Source: Rhodopseudomonas pentothenatexigens
Lineage (GTDB): Bacteria; Pseudomonadota; Alphaproteobacteria; Rhizobiales; Xanthobacteraceae
NCBI RefSeq assembly: GCF_900218015.1
Contig: NZ_UFQQ01000012.1
Coordinates: 1-64,000 of the forward strand
Length of the DNA stretch: 64,000 nucleotides
Direction: 5' to 3'
Position numbers and translations under genes: made by a program. How positions within the stretch are numbered: position 1 is the first letter of the stretch; each line of letters starts with the position of its first letter. Below the pieces are notes generated by a model. That model saw only the letters and a program-made list of their open reading frames with translations, made no database searches and was not told the origin of the DNA. This document shows positions 28,712 to 38,433 of this stretch, one piece after another.

Positions 28712-28802
28712 CGCGTCAGTGTCTCCGGATCGCGGGGTTGAGAATCGCGTCGAACGGCAGGCGGAACTTACCGCAAACGCCGCCGCAATGTGAACTGCCG
28801 GA

Positions 28803-30044
28803 CTACTCGGCCGCGCCGTTGCGCGTGCGGCGCTTCTGGGCGCCGCTCTTGGCCTTGGGGGATCCGGTGGTCGTCGCGGTGGCGGCGGGATCGGCAGCGG
28901 TATCGGTCGCCGCGGCGGCCGACGGCGACGAGGCCTCCTCCGCCGGCTCGACGGTATCGTTCTGGATCTGCTTTTCCAGCGCCCGCAGCTTGGCCACGTT
29001 CTTCTGATGCGCCTCGTAGCTGTCACTGAACGCGTGACCGCCGCTGCCGTCGGCGACGAAATACAGGTCGCGGGTGCGTGCCGGATTGGCGGCGGCTTCC
29101 AGCGACGCCCGCCCCGGATTAGCGATCGGCCCGGGCGGCAGTCCGTCGATCACGTAGGTGTTGTAGGGCGACGGCTGGGTGATCTCGCTGCGCTTGATCG
29201 GACGGCCGAGCGTGCCCTTGCCGCCGACCAGACCATAGATGATCGTCGGGTCGGACTGCAGCCGCATCTTCTTCTGCAGGCGATTGACGAACACGGCAGC
29301 CACCCGGGTGCGCTCGTCGGGCTTGCCGGTCTCCTTTTCGACCAGCGACGCCAAGGTGACCAACTGCTCGGGCGTCCTGACCGGCACATCCGGGTTGCGT
29401 CGCTCCCAGATCTCGCTCAGCACCCGCTTCTGCGCCTGCTGCAGTCGATTCAATACCTGCTCACGGAGAGTACCGCGAGGAAACTTGTAGGTCTCCGGCA
29501 GCAACGTTCCTTCACGCGGAATTTCACGGATGCTGCCGGTGAAGATCGGGTTCTCCGACAGCCGCTCGACGATCTGCTCCGACGTCAGCCCCTCGGGAAT
29601 CGTCACCGCATGCTGCACCACCTTGCCCTCGACGATGGTGCCGATCACGCTGCGCAGGCTGGCGTTCTTCTGGAACAGATACTCACCCGGCTTGAGCTCG
29701 GTGCGCGCGCGCAAGGCCATCACGCCTCCGGCGAACACCAACCAGCCGTCTTCGATCACGCCTTCGCGTTTCAGAATCTGCGCGATGTCGTCGAGACCGG
29801 CACGCTGCGGGATGTTGACGGTTTTGTCCTGCGCCAGCGGTCCCGGCGCTTCGAGCTTGTTCTTGCCGTACACATACAAGCCACCGGCACCGATCATCAC
29901 CACCACGATGAACGTGATGATGGCATTGCCGACAATCACCAGCGGATTGCGCGCGTGGTCGGACCGCTTCGGCGGCGGCGGAAGCTGCTCCGGTTCGAGT
30001 GCCGCGCGTGGGCTCTTGGGCGAAATCGGCGGCCTTTCACTCAT
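28803..30044 (-). CDS. mltG: Endolytic murein transglycosylase MltG
   Basis: Inner-membrane lytic transglycosylase that cleaves nascent glycan strands. About 413 residues from ATG 30044: a basic/proline-rich cytoplasmic N-terminus, one membrane helix (VGNAIITFIVVVMIGAGGLY), a LysM-like region and the YceG catalytic domain with Glu236 in SLVEKETG, matching the catalytic glutamate of E. coli MltG. A C-terminal Ala/Ser/Lys-rich tail of ~60 residues is unusual compared with E. coli and probably disordered. ATG 30104 would add 20 residues. Confidence 0.92.
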   Translation of the reverse strand: MSERPPISPKSPRAALEPEQLPPPPKRSDHARNPLVIVGNAIITFIVVVMIGAGGLYVYGKNKLEAPGPLAQDKTVNIPQRAGLDDIAQILKREGVIEDGWLVFAGGVMALRARTELKPGEYLFQKNASLRSVIGTIVEGKVVQHAVTIPEGLTSEQIVERLSENPIFTGSIREIPREGTLLPETYKFPRGTLREQVLNRLQQAQKRVLSEIWERRNPDVPVRTPEQLVTLASLVEKETGKPDERTRVAAVFVNRLQKKMRLQSDPTIIYGLVGGKGTLGRPIKRSEITQPSPYNTYVIDGLPPGPIANPGRASLEAAANPARTRDLYFVADGSGGHAFSDSYEAHQKNVAKLRALEKQIQNDTVEPAEEASSPSAAAATDTAADPAATATTTGSPKAKSGAQKRRTRNGAAE

Positions 30045-30246
30045 CGGTGCAACCTGAATCCTGTCGGCTCGCATTGGGGCCCGCGCAATCTGCGCCGGCG
30101 ACATTCGGGATCACGACGTCGATGCAATGTCCGGTCCGGAGTCTATCCGGACCGATGAGGGCTGCAACCGATCATACTCCGAAACTGATGGACCGCGTAG
30201 CGTTTAGCAGCGATTGCGGCGAAACGGTGGATGACGAGGCGTGCGC

Positions 30247-31512
30247 CTAGTTCGGCACGCGCTGCAATAGCAGCGACGCGTTGGTGCCACCGAACCCGAA
30301 GGAGTTCGACAGCGCAACGTTGATCTCGCGGGACCGCGGCTTCCACGGCACCAGATCGATCGCGGTTTCCACCGACGGGTTGTCGAGATTGATCGTCGGC
30401 GGCGCGACGTTGTCGCGAATCGCCAGCACGCTGAAGATCGCTTCCACCGCACCGGCGGCGCCGAGCAGATGCCCGATCGACGACTTGGTCGACGACATCG
30501 AGACGCGCGAGGCGGCGTTACCGAGCAGCCGTTGCGCGGCGCCGAGTTCGATCTCGTCTCCGAGCGGAGTCGAGGTGCCGTGCGCGTTGATGTAATCGAC
30601 GTCGGACACCGCGATGCCGCCGCGCTTGATCGCGGCGCTCATGCAGCGAAACGCGCCATCGCCGTCCGCACTCGGCGCGGTGATGTGATAAGCGTCGCCC
30701 GACAGACCGTAGCCGATCACTTCGGCGTAGATCCGCGCGCCGCGCGCCTTGGCGTGTTCGTACTCCTCGAGCACCACGATGCCGGCGCCCTCGCCCATCA
30801 CGAAGCCGTCGCGATCCTTGTCGTAGGGCCGCGACGCCTTGGTCGGCGCGTCGTTGAAACCGGTCGACAGCGCCCGCGCGGCGGAGAACCCGGCCATCGC
30901 CAGCCGGCTGATCGGAGACTCGGTGCCGCCGGCCACCATCACGTCGGCGTCGCCGAGTGCGATCAGCCGCGACGCGTCACCGATCGCGTGCGCGCCGGTC
31001 GAACACGCCGTGACCACCGCATGGTTCGGACCCTTGAGGCCGAACTCGATCGAGACGTAGCCCGAAGCGAGATTGATCAGGCGGCCGGGAATGAAGAAGG
31101 GAGAGATCCGGCGCGGTCCGCGTTGCTCCAGCAGCAGCGCGGTCTCGGCGATCCCCTGCAGGCCGCCGATGCCGGAGCCGATCAGCACGCCGGACGCGCA
31201 GCGCTCTTCCTCGGTCGAAGGATGCCAGCCGGCGTCGTCGAGCGCCTGCCGCGCCGCGGCCATCGCATAGACGATGAAGTCGTCGACCTTGCGCTGGTCT
31301 TTCGGCTCCATCCACTGGTCGGGATTGAAAGTGCCTTCGGTGCCGTCGCCGCGCGGAATGATGCAGGCGATCTGGCTGGCGAGATCGGAGACCTCGAACG
31401 CCTCGATCTTGCGTGCGCCGCTCTCGCCGGCGAGAACACGCCTCCAGGTCGTTTCGACGCCGCAGCCCAGCGGCGAGACCATGCCAAGGCCCGTGACGAC
31501 AACCCGTCTCAT
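30247..31512 (-). CDS. fabF: 3-oxoacyl-ACP synthase II
   Basis: Condensing enzyme that elongates acyl-ACP with malonyl-ACP. The 421-residue protein has the Cys-His-His triad: Cys170 in VVTACSTGAHA, His311 in INAHGTSTPLGD and His348 in SSIGHLLGAAG. ATG 31512 gives MRRVVVTGLGMVSPLG; the frame is open 33 bases further. It follows acpP by 96 bp, the usual acpP-fabF order. Confidence 0.97.
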   Translation of the reverse strand: MRRVVVTGLGMVSPLGCGVETTWRRVLAGESGARKIEAFEVSDLASQIACIIPRGDGTEGTFNPDQWMEPKDQRKVDDFIVYAMAAARQALDDAGWHPSTEEERCASGVLIGSGIGGLQGIAETALLLEQRGPRRISPFFIPGRLINLASGYVSIEFGLKGPNHAVVTACSTGAHAIGDASRLIALGDADVMVAGGTESPISRLAMAGFSAARALSTGFNDAPTKASRPYDKDRDGFVMGEGAGIVVLEEYEHAKARGARIYAEVIGYGLSGDAYHITAPSADGDGAFRCMSAAIKRGGIAVSDVDYINAHGTSTPLGDEIELGAAQRLLGNAASRVSMSSTKSSIGHLLGAAGAVEAIFSVLAIRDNVAPPTINLDNPSVETAIDLVPWKPRSREINVALSNSFGFGGTNASLLLQRVPN

Positions 31513-31608
31513 CTCCAGCACTCCGGCGTCCAATGCGCAATGCAAAGCAAGAAGCCGGTGGACCGCCGTGATGCGGTCCGGCCGGCTTCCATCACATCGC
31601 GCGGAGCG

Positions 31609-31848
31609 TCAGCTCTTCGCGTTCTTTTCGAGAAACTTGGTGGCGTCGCCGACGGTGAGAATCGTCTCGGCGGCATCGTCCGGAATTTCGCAGCCGAACT
31701 CTTCTTCGAACGCCATCACGAGTTCGACGGTGTCGAGGCTGTCGGCGCCGAGATCGTCGATGAAGCTGGCGCTATCGACCACTTTCTCGGGCTCGACACC
31801 AAGGTGTTCGACCACGATCTTCTTAACCCGCTCGCCAATCTCACTCAT
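31609..31848 (-). CDS. acpP: Acyl carrier protein
   Basis: A 79-residue acidic four-helix protein carrying growing fatty acids on 4'-phosphopantetheine. The attachment site is Ser37 in [12 protein letters not shown]. Sequence and length are canonical. It is separated from fabG by 304 bp that contain a good promoter, so it can be transcribed independently of fabD-fabG. Confidence 0.98.
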   Translation of the reverse strand: MSEIGERVKKIVVEHLGVEPEKVVDSASFIDDLGADSLDTVELVMAFEEEFGCEIPDDAAETILTVGDATKFLEKNAKS

Positions 31849-32071
31849 GTATTTAACCCCGTGCTGTTCCGTTTCGACCCGACCGACAGACGATACGAGC
31901 CATCGTGGTGCGTCAACTCGCTAAGTTCCCGTCGCATCGCGAAGTGTGTTGATTTTGCCCCCGTCCCCGGGTCGAAGCCGACCACAAGGGCGGCAGGCTC
32001 CCCATCGCCAATATACAGGGTTTGGACATCCTGCAATGGCCTTCTTTTGCCTGTCCGCCGGTGCTTCGGTT

Positions 32072-32099
32072 ATCATACTTCCGATGCATTGACCACAAG
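32072..32099 (-). promoter_or_regulatory. Predicted sigma-70-type promoter upstream of acpP
   Basis: On the minus strand: -35 CTTGTG (32094-32099), 16-bp spacer, -10 TATGAT (32072-32077). The implied 5' leader is ~215 nt. A second, weaker pair lies closer to the gene (TTGCAG at 32031-32036 and TATATT at 32010-32015, spacing 15). The remainder of the 304-bp gap (31849-32152) shows nothing else definite. Confidence 0.5.
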
Positions 32100-32152
32100 T
32101 CCGGGACGGCGCGCGGTAGGCCGCGTGCGCCGCCACAGGCTCGCAGATCGTC

Positions 32153-32890
32153 TCAGATCATCGCCATCCCGCCATTGACGTGAATCGTCTGTCCGGTGAC
32201 GTAGGCGGCCTCGTTCGAGCTGAGATAGACCGCCGCAGCGGCGATGTCCTCCGGCGTGCCGAGCCTGCCGGCCGGCACCTTGCCGAGAATCGCTTCGCGT
32301 TGCTTGTCGTTGAGAACATCGGTCATCGGCGTGGCGATGAAGCCCGGTGCGATGCAGTTCGCCGTGATGTTGCGCTTGGCGTATTCGGCGCCGAGGGTTT
32401 TGATCATGCCGATCAGTCCGGCCTTCGACGCCGTGTAGTTGCCCTGCCCCGGATTGCCGGTGACACCGACCACCGAAGTGATGGCGATGATACGGCCGAA
32501 CTTCTTGCGCATCATCAGCTTGGTCGCGGCACGGGTCAGCCGGAAGGTCGCGGTGAGGTTGACCTTGATCACCTCGTCCCAATCCTCGTCGCGCAGCTGC
32601 ACGAACAGATTGTCGCGGGTGATACCTGCGTTGCACACCAGGATGTCGAGCCCGCCCATCGCCTCGGCCGCAGCCGGCACCAGCGCCTCGACGTCCGCCG
32701 CATCCGACAGATTGCACGGCAGCACGTGAACGCGCTCGCCGAGCTTGCCGGCCAACGCATCCAGCGCCTCGCGGCGCGTGCCGGAGATCGCCACGGTGGC
32801 GCCCTGGCCGTGCAGCGCCTGCGCGATCGCGCCGCCGATGCCGCCGGTTGCGCCGGTGACCAGCGCGGTCCTGCCTGTCAGATCGAACAT
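32153..32890 (-). CDS. fabG: 3-oxoacyl-ACP reductase
   Basis: NADPH-dependent reductase of fatty-acid elongation, a classical short-chain dehydrogenase of 245 residues. Cofactor motif TGATGGIG is at residues 12-19; catalytic Ser139, Tyr152 and Lys156 are in the expected arrangement (NYTASKAG). It starts 19 bp after fabD and ends before the acpP promoter region. Confidence 0.97.
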   Translation of the reverse strand: MFDLTGRTALVTGATGGIGGAIAQALHGQGATVAISGTRREALDALAGKLGERVHVLPCNLSDAADVEALVPAAAEAMGGLDILVCNAGITRDNLFVQLRDEDWDEVIKVNLTATFRLTRAATKLMMRKKFGRIIAITSVVGVTGNPGQGNYTASKAGLIGMIKTLGAEYAKRNITANCIAPGFIATPMTDVLNDKQREAILGKVPAGRLGTPEDIAAAAVYLSSNEAAYVTGQTIHVNGGMAMI

Positions 32891-32909
32891 GTCGCCTCCT
32901 TGTGCCGGC

Positions 32910-33869
32910 TTACGCCGAGCGTCCGGCCGCCAGCGCGTCCTTCGCCGCGGCGATGTCGTTGGGGCCGCCTACTGAAATACCAATGGCGCCGTCGGCGATG
33001 CGCTTGACCAGACCACTCAGCACCTTGCCGGCGCCGATTTCCAGGAACTGGGTGACGCCCTGCGACGCCATGAAGGCGACCGACTCGCGCCAGCGCACGG
33101 TGCCGGTGACCTGCTCGACCAGCCGGCGGCGGATGTCGTCGGGGTCGGTGATCGGCGACGCCAGAACGTTGGCGACCAGCGGCGCCGCCGGCGCCTTGAT
33201 GGTGACGCCTGCGAGCGCCTCGGCCATCGCTTCGGCGGCCGGCTGCATCAGCGAACAATGGAACGGCGCGGACACAGGCAGCAGCATCGCGCGCTTGGCG
33301 CCCTTGCCCTTGGCGATTTCGACCGCGCGCTCCACCGCATCCTTATGACCGGAGACGACGACCTGCCCGCCGCCATTATCATTGGCGGCCTGGCAGACCT
33401 GGCCCTGCGCGGCTTCGGCTGCCACCGCGACGGCGGTGTCGTAATCGAGCCCGAGCAGTGCCGCCATCGCGCCGATGCCGACCGGCACCGCCTTCTGCAT
33501 CGCCTGGCCGCGGATTCGCAGCAGCCGCGCCGTGTCGCTCACGGTCAGGCTGCCGGCCGCCGCCAGCGCGGAATATTCGCCGAGCGAATGGCCGGCCACG
33601 AACGCGGCATCCCTGCCGACCGAGACCCCGGCCTCCGCTTCCAGCACCCGGATCGTCGCCAGCGACACCGCCATCAGCGCCGGCTGCGCGTTCTCGGTGA
33701 GCTGAAGCTTCTCGGCCGGCCCTTCCCAGATGATCGCGGTCAGCTTTTCGCCGAGCGCGGCGTCGACCTCGTCGAACACCGCCTGCGCCGCCGGAAAGGC
33801 GTCGGCCAGTGTCTTGCCCATGCCCACGGCCTGGGATCCCTGCCCCGGAAAGGTAAATGCTGTGGTCAT
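32910..33869 (-). CDS. fabD: Malonyl-CoA:ACP transacylase
   Basis: Loads malonyl groups onto ACP. The 319-residue protein has the nucleophile Ser95 in GHSLGEYS and His204 in APFHCSL, with the N-terminal FPGQGSQ motif. First gene of the fatty-acid cluster on the minus strand, with a candidate promoter directly upstream. Confidence 0.97.
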   Translation of the reverse strand: MTTAFTFPGQGSQAVGMGKTLADAFPAAQAVFDEVDAALGEKLTAIIWEGPAEKLQLTENAQPALMAVSLATIRVLEAEAGVSVGRDAAFVAGHSLGEYSALAAAGSLTVSDTARLLRIRGQAMQKAVPVGIGAMAALLGLDYDTAVAVAAEAAQGQVCQAANDNGGGQVVVSGHKDAVERAVEIAKGKGAKRAMLLPVSAPFHCSLMQPAAEAMAEALAGVTIKAPAAPLVANVLASPITDPDDIRRRLVEQVTGTVRWRESVAFMASQGVTQFLEIGAGKVLSGLVKRIADGAIGISVGGPNDIAAAKDALAAGRSA

Positions 33870-33903
33870 CTGGATTCCTGAAGCTGCATCTGAAGTCGGG
33901 GCC

Positions 33904-33933
33904 GTAAGACACCGCCGGAGCGGGTCATGTCAA
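33904..33933 (-). promoter_or_regulatory. Candidate promoter of the fabD operon
   Basis: On the minus strand a strong -35 (CTTGACA, core TTGACA at 33928-33933) is followed after 18 bp by a weak -10 TCTTAC (33904-33909). This would start transcription about 28 nt before the fabD ATG. Confidence 0.4.
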
Positions 33934-34142
33934 GGCGACTGCCATCCGACTTCATGCCCATGAAGCGCGCCGCGGAGCGGCCGCTTTCCCGCCGACCGAC
34001 GCGTTTCGGCGGCACTGGCGGGGGGCCGGTCGTCCCGGCTCGTCAGAACAATTTTTACCGTGCTGGAAACCCGCGGGAAACTTTAAGCGTCCCGTCAACG
34101 GTTGCGGCCGTAAAGCCGGTCTGAGCAAGGCAGTGTCGTGTA

Positions 34143-35456
34143 ATGCAGTCATCTCCCTCCCGCAGCATCGTCCGGGCCGACGGCACCGAATGCCGTTCGC
34201 CGATCTGGTCGGTGCGAATGATGGATTGGTTGATCAGCGGTCCCCAGCCGCAGCCGGCGCCGATCGTGCGCAGGCTGCTGCTGCACACCCAAACCAAGAA
34301 GCGGACCCTGCTCCTTGCGATCCTGTCGACCACGCTGATGACCGCGGTCGCGGCGGCGATCACCGGCGCGGCGTGGGCGTATATCTGGCTCGCCGTCGAA
34401 ATCGCGTTCGGGGTGGCGCGCTATGCGGCGCTCGCCTCGCTGCGGCGGGACGAGGCTGCGGGGCGCCGCGGCAATGCGATCCGCCCGCTCTATATCGGGC
34501 TGTGCTGGGGATGCAGCTACGCCATCGGCTGCGGAATCTGCGTGTTGTCGGGCGAAGCGCCGTTGATCCTGCTGGCCGGCATCGTCATCGCCGGCCTCTC
34601 GGGCGGAATCTCGTCGCGCAACGCCGGCACGCCGCGCTACGGCATCACCCTGATCTACATTCTCGGGACTCCCTATACCTGGGCGATGATCTTCTCGCCG
34701 ATCCCGCACATGTATCTGATCGGCCTGCTGGTGCCGATCTGGGGGTTCGGCGTCGCCTACATCCTGATCGAGAACTACGAGGTGCTGCTCAATCTGTTTT
34801 TGTCCGAACGCGAGAACAGATGGCTGGCGAACCACGATCCGCTGACCGGTCTGCCCAACCGCGTCATGAAGCGGCGGCAGTTCGAGCAATTGCTGCGCGG
34901 TTCGACCGATGACGCCGATGCCGGATATCGGCCGCTGACCACGCTGTGCCTGGATCTCGACGGCTTCAAGGACGCCAACGACCGCTACGGCCACGCGGCC
35001 GGAGACGCAGTGCTCGTCCAGGTCGCGGCCCGCCTGCGCAACAGCGTGCGCGAGCAGGACCTGATTTTTCGGACCGGGGGCGACGAATTCGTGATCCTGC
35101 TGCCCGGCACGTCGGTGAGCGAGGCCGACGCGGTGGCGGGGCGGATCATCGCCGCGATCGATCGGCCGTTCGACCTGGAGCAGCACGGCCGTCTGCGAAT
35201 CGGCGTCAGCATCGGCAGCGCCACCTTCCCCCGAGACGGGCTCACCGTGGACGACCTGCTGCGCTCCGCCGACAGCGCGATGTACGAGGCCAAACGCCGT
35301 GGTAAGGGAGTGTTCGTGGCGCGCGACGAGGTCGAATCGGTTCCGCTGGTTCCCGGTGCGGCCCCCGACCAGCAGGTCGTCCCGCCGCCGGCGTTGAATT
35401 GCAACCTGCCCGAACAGTCGGTCGGCGACTTGCCAAGGCAGGCGAAATCCGTATAA
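34143..35456 (+). CDS. Membrane-bound diguanylate cyclase (GGDEF)
   Basis: Makes cyclic di-GMP from GTP. About 437 residues: an N-terminal module with roughly five or six membrane helices (about 55-215) resembling a MASE-type sensor, then a GGDEF domain (about 230-400). The active-site motif GGDEF is intact at residues 312-316, and an inhibitory I-site RxxD (Arg303, Asp306) lies five residues before it, so product inhibition is expected. No EAL domain. The proline-containing tail of ~40 residues is probably disordered. ATG 34143 is used; MMDW at 34218-34223 could be the true start. Confidence 0.9.
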   Translation: MQSSPSRSIVRADGTECRSPIWSVRMMDWLISGPQPQPAPIVRRLLLHTQTKKRTLLLAILSTTLMTAVAAAITGAAWAYIWLAVEIAFGVARYAALASLRRDEAAGRRGNAIRPLYIGLCWGCSYAIGCGICVLSGEAPLILLAGIVIAGLSGGISSRNAGTPRYGITLIYILGTPYTWAMIFSPIPHMYLIGLLVPIWGFGVAYILIENYEVLLNLFLSERENRWLANHDPLTGLPNRVMKRRQFEQLLRGSTDDADAGYRPLTTLCLDLDGFKDANDRYGHAAGDAVLVQVAARLRNSVREQDLIFRTGGDEFVILLPGTSVSEADAVAGRIIAAIDRPFDLEQHGRLRIGVSIGSATFPRDGLTVDDLLRSADSAMYEAKRRGKGVFVARDEVESVPLVPGAAPDQQVVPPPALNCNLPEQSVGDLPRQAKSV

Positions 35457-35656
35457 GGGCGCATCCGCAGATCCCGGCCGGGAGCTGAACGGACGGTCTC
35501 ACCATGATCTCCCCTGGGCCATTCCCTCGGCGATTTTGATGCGGCAGGGCCAGTCGGCCCGTCGTCCCGTGCTTCCGCCTTCTGAGCAGTCGAGTCCTTT
35601 CCGAAGGGTTCGAAGGGCTTGCCGCCGGTTCTGCGCCAACATGAGAAAGGACAGCC

Positions 35657-36133
35657 ATGCCTCTTTATGAGCATGTATTTTTGGCGCGCCAGGATGCCAG
35701 CGCCCAGCAGGTCGAAGAGCTCACCACCCAGATCACCGGCGTGATCGAAAGTCTCGGCGGCAAGGTCGCCAAGACCGAGTCGTGGGGCCTGCGCTCCCTG
35801 ACCTACCGCATGAACAAGAATCGCAAGGCGCATTTCGTGCTGCTGAACATCGACGGCCCGGCCGCGGTGGTCGCCGAGATCGAGCGCCAGGAGCGGATCA
35901 ACGAAGACGTCATCCGTTATCTGACGGTACGCGTCGATGAACACGAGGAAGGCCCCTCGGCGATGATGCGCAAGGCCGATCGCGACCGCGAACGCGACGA
36001 CCGTGGCCCCCGCGAAGGCGGCTTCCGTGGTGACCGCGAAGGCCGTGGCGACCGCGACGGCTTCCGCGGCGATCGTGGTCCGCGCCGTCCGCGTGAAGAC
36101 GCCGACGCCCCCGCAGCAGCAGTCGAGGAGTAA
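35657..36133 (+). CDS. rpsF: 30S ribosomal protein S6
   Basis: Small-subunit protein that pairs with S18. 158 residues: the ~95-residue ferredoxin-like S6 fold starting [15 protein letters not shown], then an unusually long, highly charged tail (about 105-158) built from Arg/Asp/Gly units such as [24 protein letters not shown] precedes the start. Followed 5 bp later by rpsR. Confidence 0.97.
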   Translation: MPLYEHVFLARQDASAQQVEELTTQITGVIESLGGKVAKTESWGLRSLTYRMNKNRKAHFVLLNIDGPAAVVAEIERQERINEDVIRYLTVRVDEHEEGPSAMMRKADRDRERDDRGPREGGFRGDREGRGDRDGFRGDRGPRRPREDADAPAAAVEE

Positions 36134-36138
36134 GCATC

Positions 36139-36378
36139 ATGGCTGAAGCAGGTGCACGCCGTCCGTTCTTCCGCCGCCGCAAGACCTGCCCGTTCACGGG
36201 AGCGAATGCGCCGAAGATCGACTACAAGGATTCCAAGCTGCTGATGCGTTACGTCTCGGAGCGCGGCAAGATCGTGCCGAGCCGCATCACCGCGGTGTCC
36301 GCCAAGAAGCAGCGCGAGCTCGCGCGCGCCATCAAGCGCGCCCGCTTCCTCGGTCTGCTGCCCTACGTGATCCGCTGA
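36139..36378 (+). CDS. rpsR: 30S ribosomal protein S18
   Basis: A 79-residue basic protein with the S18 signature [19 protein letters not shown] and [21 protein letters not shown]. In an operon with rpsF; a strong hairpin terminator follows, so downstream genes may be partly separated transcriptionally. Confidence 0.98.
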   Translation: MAEAGARRPFFRRRKTCPFTGANAPKIDYKDSKLLMRYVSERGKIVPSRITAVSAKKQRELARAIKRARFLGLLPYVIR

Positions 36379-36388
36379 TCGAAGCAGC

Positions 36389-36427
36389 CCCGCGGCGTTC
36401 GCGCCGCGGGACGCTCTTCTTTTTCTC
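36389..36427 (+). terminator. Rho-independent terminator after rpsR
   Basis: A 9-bp perfect GC stem (CCCGCGGCG with CGCCGCGGG) with a stable TTCG tetraloop, followed by a T-rich tract (36416-36427). It lies 11 bp after the rpsR stop. Confidence 0.8.
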
Positions 36428-36503
36428 ATAAGGCTTCCGGGTCGTCCGGTCGCCGATGGTTGGGGCGAACGCTCCTAACCGCTCGAAGGGAGCGGGACAG
36501 CTG

Positions 36504-37454
36504 ATGATGATGCCAGTTCTGATCGCGCTCGCCGCCGGCTGTGCCTCGGCGGTCATGTTCGCCTCGATCGTTTCGGGCGCACTGATTGCGTTGCTGCTGT
36601 TCTATCTTGCGCCGCTGCCGCTGATGGTGGCCGCTCTGGGCTGGGGCGTGCTCGCCGCCGCTATCGGCGGCCTGATCGCCGCCGTCGGCCTCGCCGCGCT
36701 GGTCAGCCTCCCTTACGCGATCGCCTTCGTCGTCACTATCGCCGTTCCGGCGTGCTGGCTCGGCCATCTCGCGCTGCTGGCGCGGGCCGCGGATGCACCG
36801 CAGGGCGAGGCCCCGACGCTGGAATGGTATCCGGTCGGCCGTCTGGTCGTCTGGATGGCCGGCTTCGCGGCAACCACGACGATGGCCGCCTTGTTCACGC
36901 TCGGCACCGACAGCGCCGCCATCGCCGACGGCCTGCGCAGCGGCCTGCAGCGCGCGCTTGGCCCGCGCAGCACGCCCGGCAGCGACGCCGCGTTGGTCGA
37001 TGCCTTGGTCTCGATCGCCCCGCCGGCGGCCGCCACGGTGGCCATGCTGACCCTGACGCTCAATATCTGGCTCGCTGCGCGAATTACCTCCGCGTCGAGC
37101 CGGTTGAGCCGGCCATGGCCCGATCTGCGCACGGTCACGCTGCCGCCGATGACGCTGGCGGTGTTGTCACTGGCCCTGGCGCTGAGCTTCGTCGGCGGCC
37201 TGACCTCGATGGTCGGCAAGACCGTGAGCGCGGCGCTGTTCGTCGCCTACGGGCTGACCGGCGCCGCGACCCTGCACACCCTGACGATGGCATCGCGCAA
37301 CCGCCTGTTCCTGCTCAGCTCGGCCTACGCGCTGGTGCTGATCTTCCTGTGGCCCGCCGTCGGCCTGATCGCGCTCGGCCTCGGCGACGCCTTTCTCAAT
37401 CTTCGGCAGCGCTACTTCCAGCGCCGCTCGATGCCGCCTCCGCCTTCTCACTGA
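36504..37454 (+). CDS. DUF2232-type multi-pass membrane protein
   Basis: A 316-residue polytopic membrane protein with about eight hydrophobic segments, encoded between rpsR and rplI, a location typical of the DUF2232 (YybS-like) family in alphaproteobacteria. Function is unknown. ATG 36504 ([12 protein letters not shown]) preceded by AAGGGAGCGG is preferred to ATG 36456, which would add a hydrophilic 16-residue leader. rplI starts 35 bp after its stop. Confidence 0.82.
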   Translation: MMMPVLIALAAGCASAVMFASIVSGALIALLLFYLAPLPLMVAALGWGVLAAAIGGLIAAVGLAALVSLPYAIAFVVTIAVPACWLGHLALLARAADAPQGEAPTLEWYPVGRLVVWMAGFAATTTMAALFTLGTDSAAIADGLRSGLQRALGPRSTPGSDAALVDALVSIAPPAAATVAMLTLTLNIWLAARITSASSRLSRPWPDLRTVTLPPMTLAVLSLALALSFVGGLTSMVGKTVSAALFVAYGLTGAATLHTLTMASRNRLFLLSSAYALVLIFLWPAVGLIALGLGDAFLNLRQRYFQRRSMPPPPSH

Positions 37455-37489
37455 CACGACATTCACCAACACACGACAAGGAGATCATC

Positions 37490-38077
37490 ATGGAAGTCAT
37501 TCTGCTGGAACGCGTCGCCAAGCTCGGACAGATGGGCGAGCTGGTGCGCGTCAAGGACGGTTATGCGCGCAACTTCCTGCTGCCGCGCGGCAAGGCGCTG
37601 CGGGCCACCGCCGCCAACCGCGAGAAGTACGAGCACATGAAGGCCGACCTCGAGGCGCGCAACATCGCCGCCAAGGCCGAAGCCGCCAAGGTCGCCGAGA
37701 AGATCGACGGTCAGAACGTGGTGGTGATCCGCCAGGCGTCGGAAGGCGGCCAGTTGTTCGGCTCGGTGTCGGTGCGCGACATCGTCGTGAGCTTCGATGC
37801 CGAAGGCGTCAAGATCAACCGCAGCCAGGTGCTGCTCGACGCGCCGATCAAGACCATCGGTAAGCACGCGATCCAGGTCGCGGTGCATCCGGAAGTCGAG
37901 GTCGAGGTCTCCGTCACCGTGGCGCGCAGCGCCGAGGAAGCCGAGCGGATCAATCGCGGTGAAGACATCTCCACGCGCCGCGAAGACGAAGACGCCGCCG
38001 CCGAGGCGCTCGCCGCCGCCGGCGAATTCTTCGATCCGGACGCGCAGTTCGGCGAAGAGCAGCCGGCCGAGCAGTAA
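37490..38077 (+). CDS. rplI: 50S ribosomal protein L9
   Basis: Binds 23S rRNA at the base of the L1 stalk. The 195-residue protein begins [19 protein letters not shown], contains the connecting helix region (about 40-75) and the C-terminal domain, plus a ~40-residue acidic Ala-rich extension beyond the E. coli length, common in alphaproteobacteria. AAGGAG lies 6 nt before the ATG. Confidence 0.97.
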   Translation: MEVILLERVAKLGQMGELVRVKDGYARNFLLPRGKALRATAANREKYEHMKADLEARNIAAKAEAAKVAEKIDGQNVVVIRQASEGGQLFGSVSVRDIVVSFDAEGVKINRSQVLLDAPIKTIGKHAIQVAVHPEVEVEVSVTVARSAEEAERINRGEDISTRREDEDAAAEALAAAGEFFDPDAQFGEEQPAEQ

Positions 38078-38101
38078 GCCCGATCCGTTCCAATCCGTGA
38101 G

Positions 38102-38137
38102 ACGGCCCGGCCTGAGCGATCAGGCCGGGCCGTTCTT
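38102..38137 (+). terminator. Rho-independent terminator after rplI
   Basis: A 14-bp perfect inverted repeat (ACGGCCCGGCCTGA with TCAGGCCGGGCCGT) with a GCGA loop, followed by TTCTT. It marks the end of the ribosomal gene group. Confidence 0.85.
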
Positions 38138-38433
38138 GCGTTGGTGCAATGAGCGCGCGGTTCTCATGATCGGGTTGGCGATCAACGTAGACACAGAGTG
38201 CACTGGCTGATTCAGGGGGCAACGCGGGCTGCCTCTCTGCGTCGCCACCGATCCGAAATGTGCCGTTCTCTTCGAGATGAAATACCGCCAAGTGCTGGCC
38301 GTTTCGTTGATCCCCGCGTTTGCGTCCAGCAGATTTAAGAAAGATCGCAGAACAGGCTCACAGGTACGATAGCGCTACTCGAAGAAACAACCCTGGGTTA
38401 TCCTGCAACAACCTACTCTTGCAGGGGGCAACC
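38138..38433. other. Non-coding stretch upstream of the DUF4760-type gene
   Basis: About 300 bp with no gene. Base composition drops here relative to the ribosomal genes. An in-frame extension of the following gene reaches 38320, but lacks a ribosome site. No flanking direct repeats or attachment site could be recognised. Confidence 0.4.
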
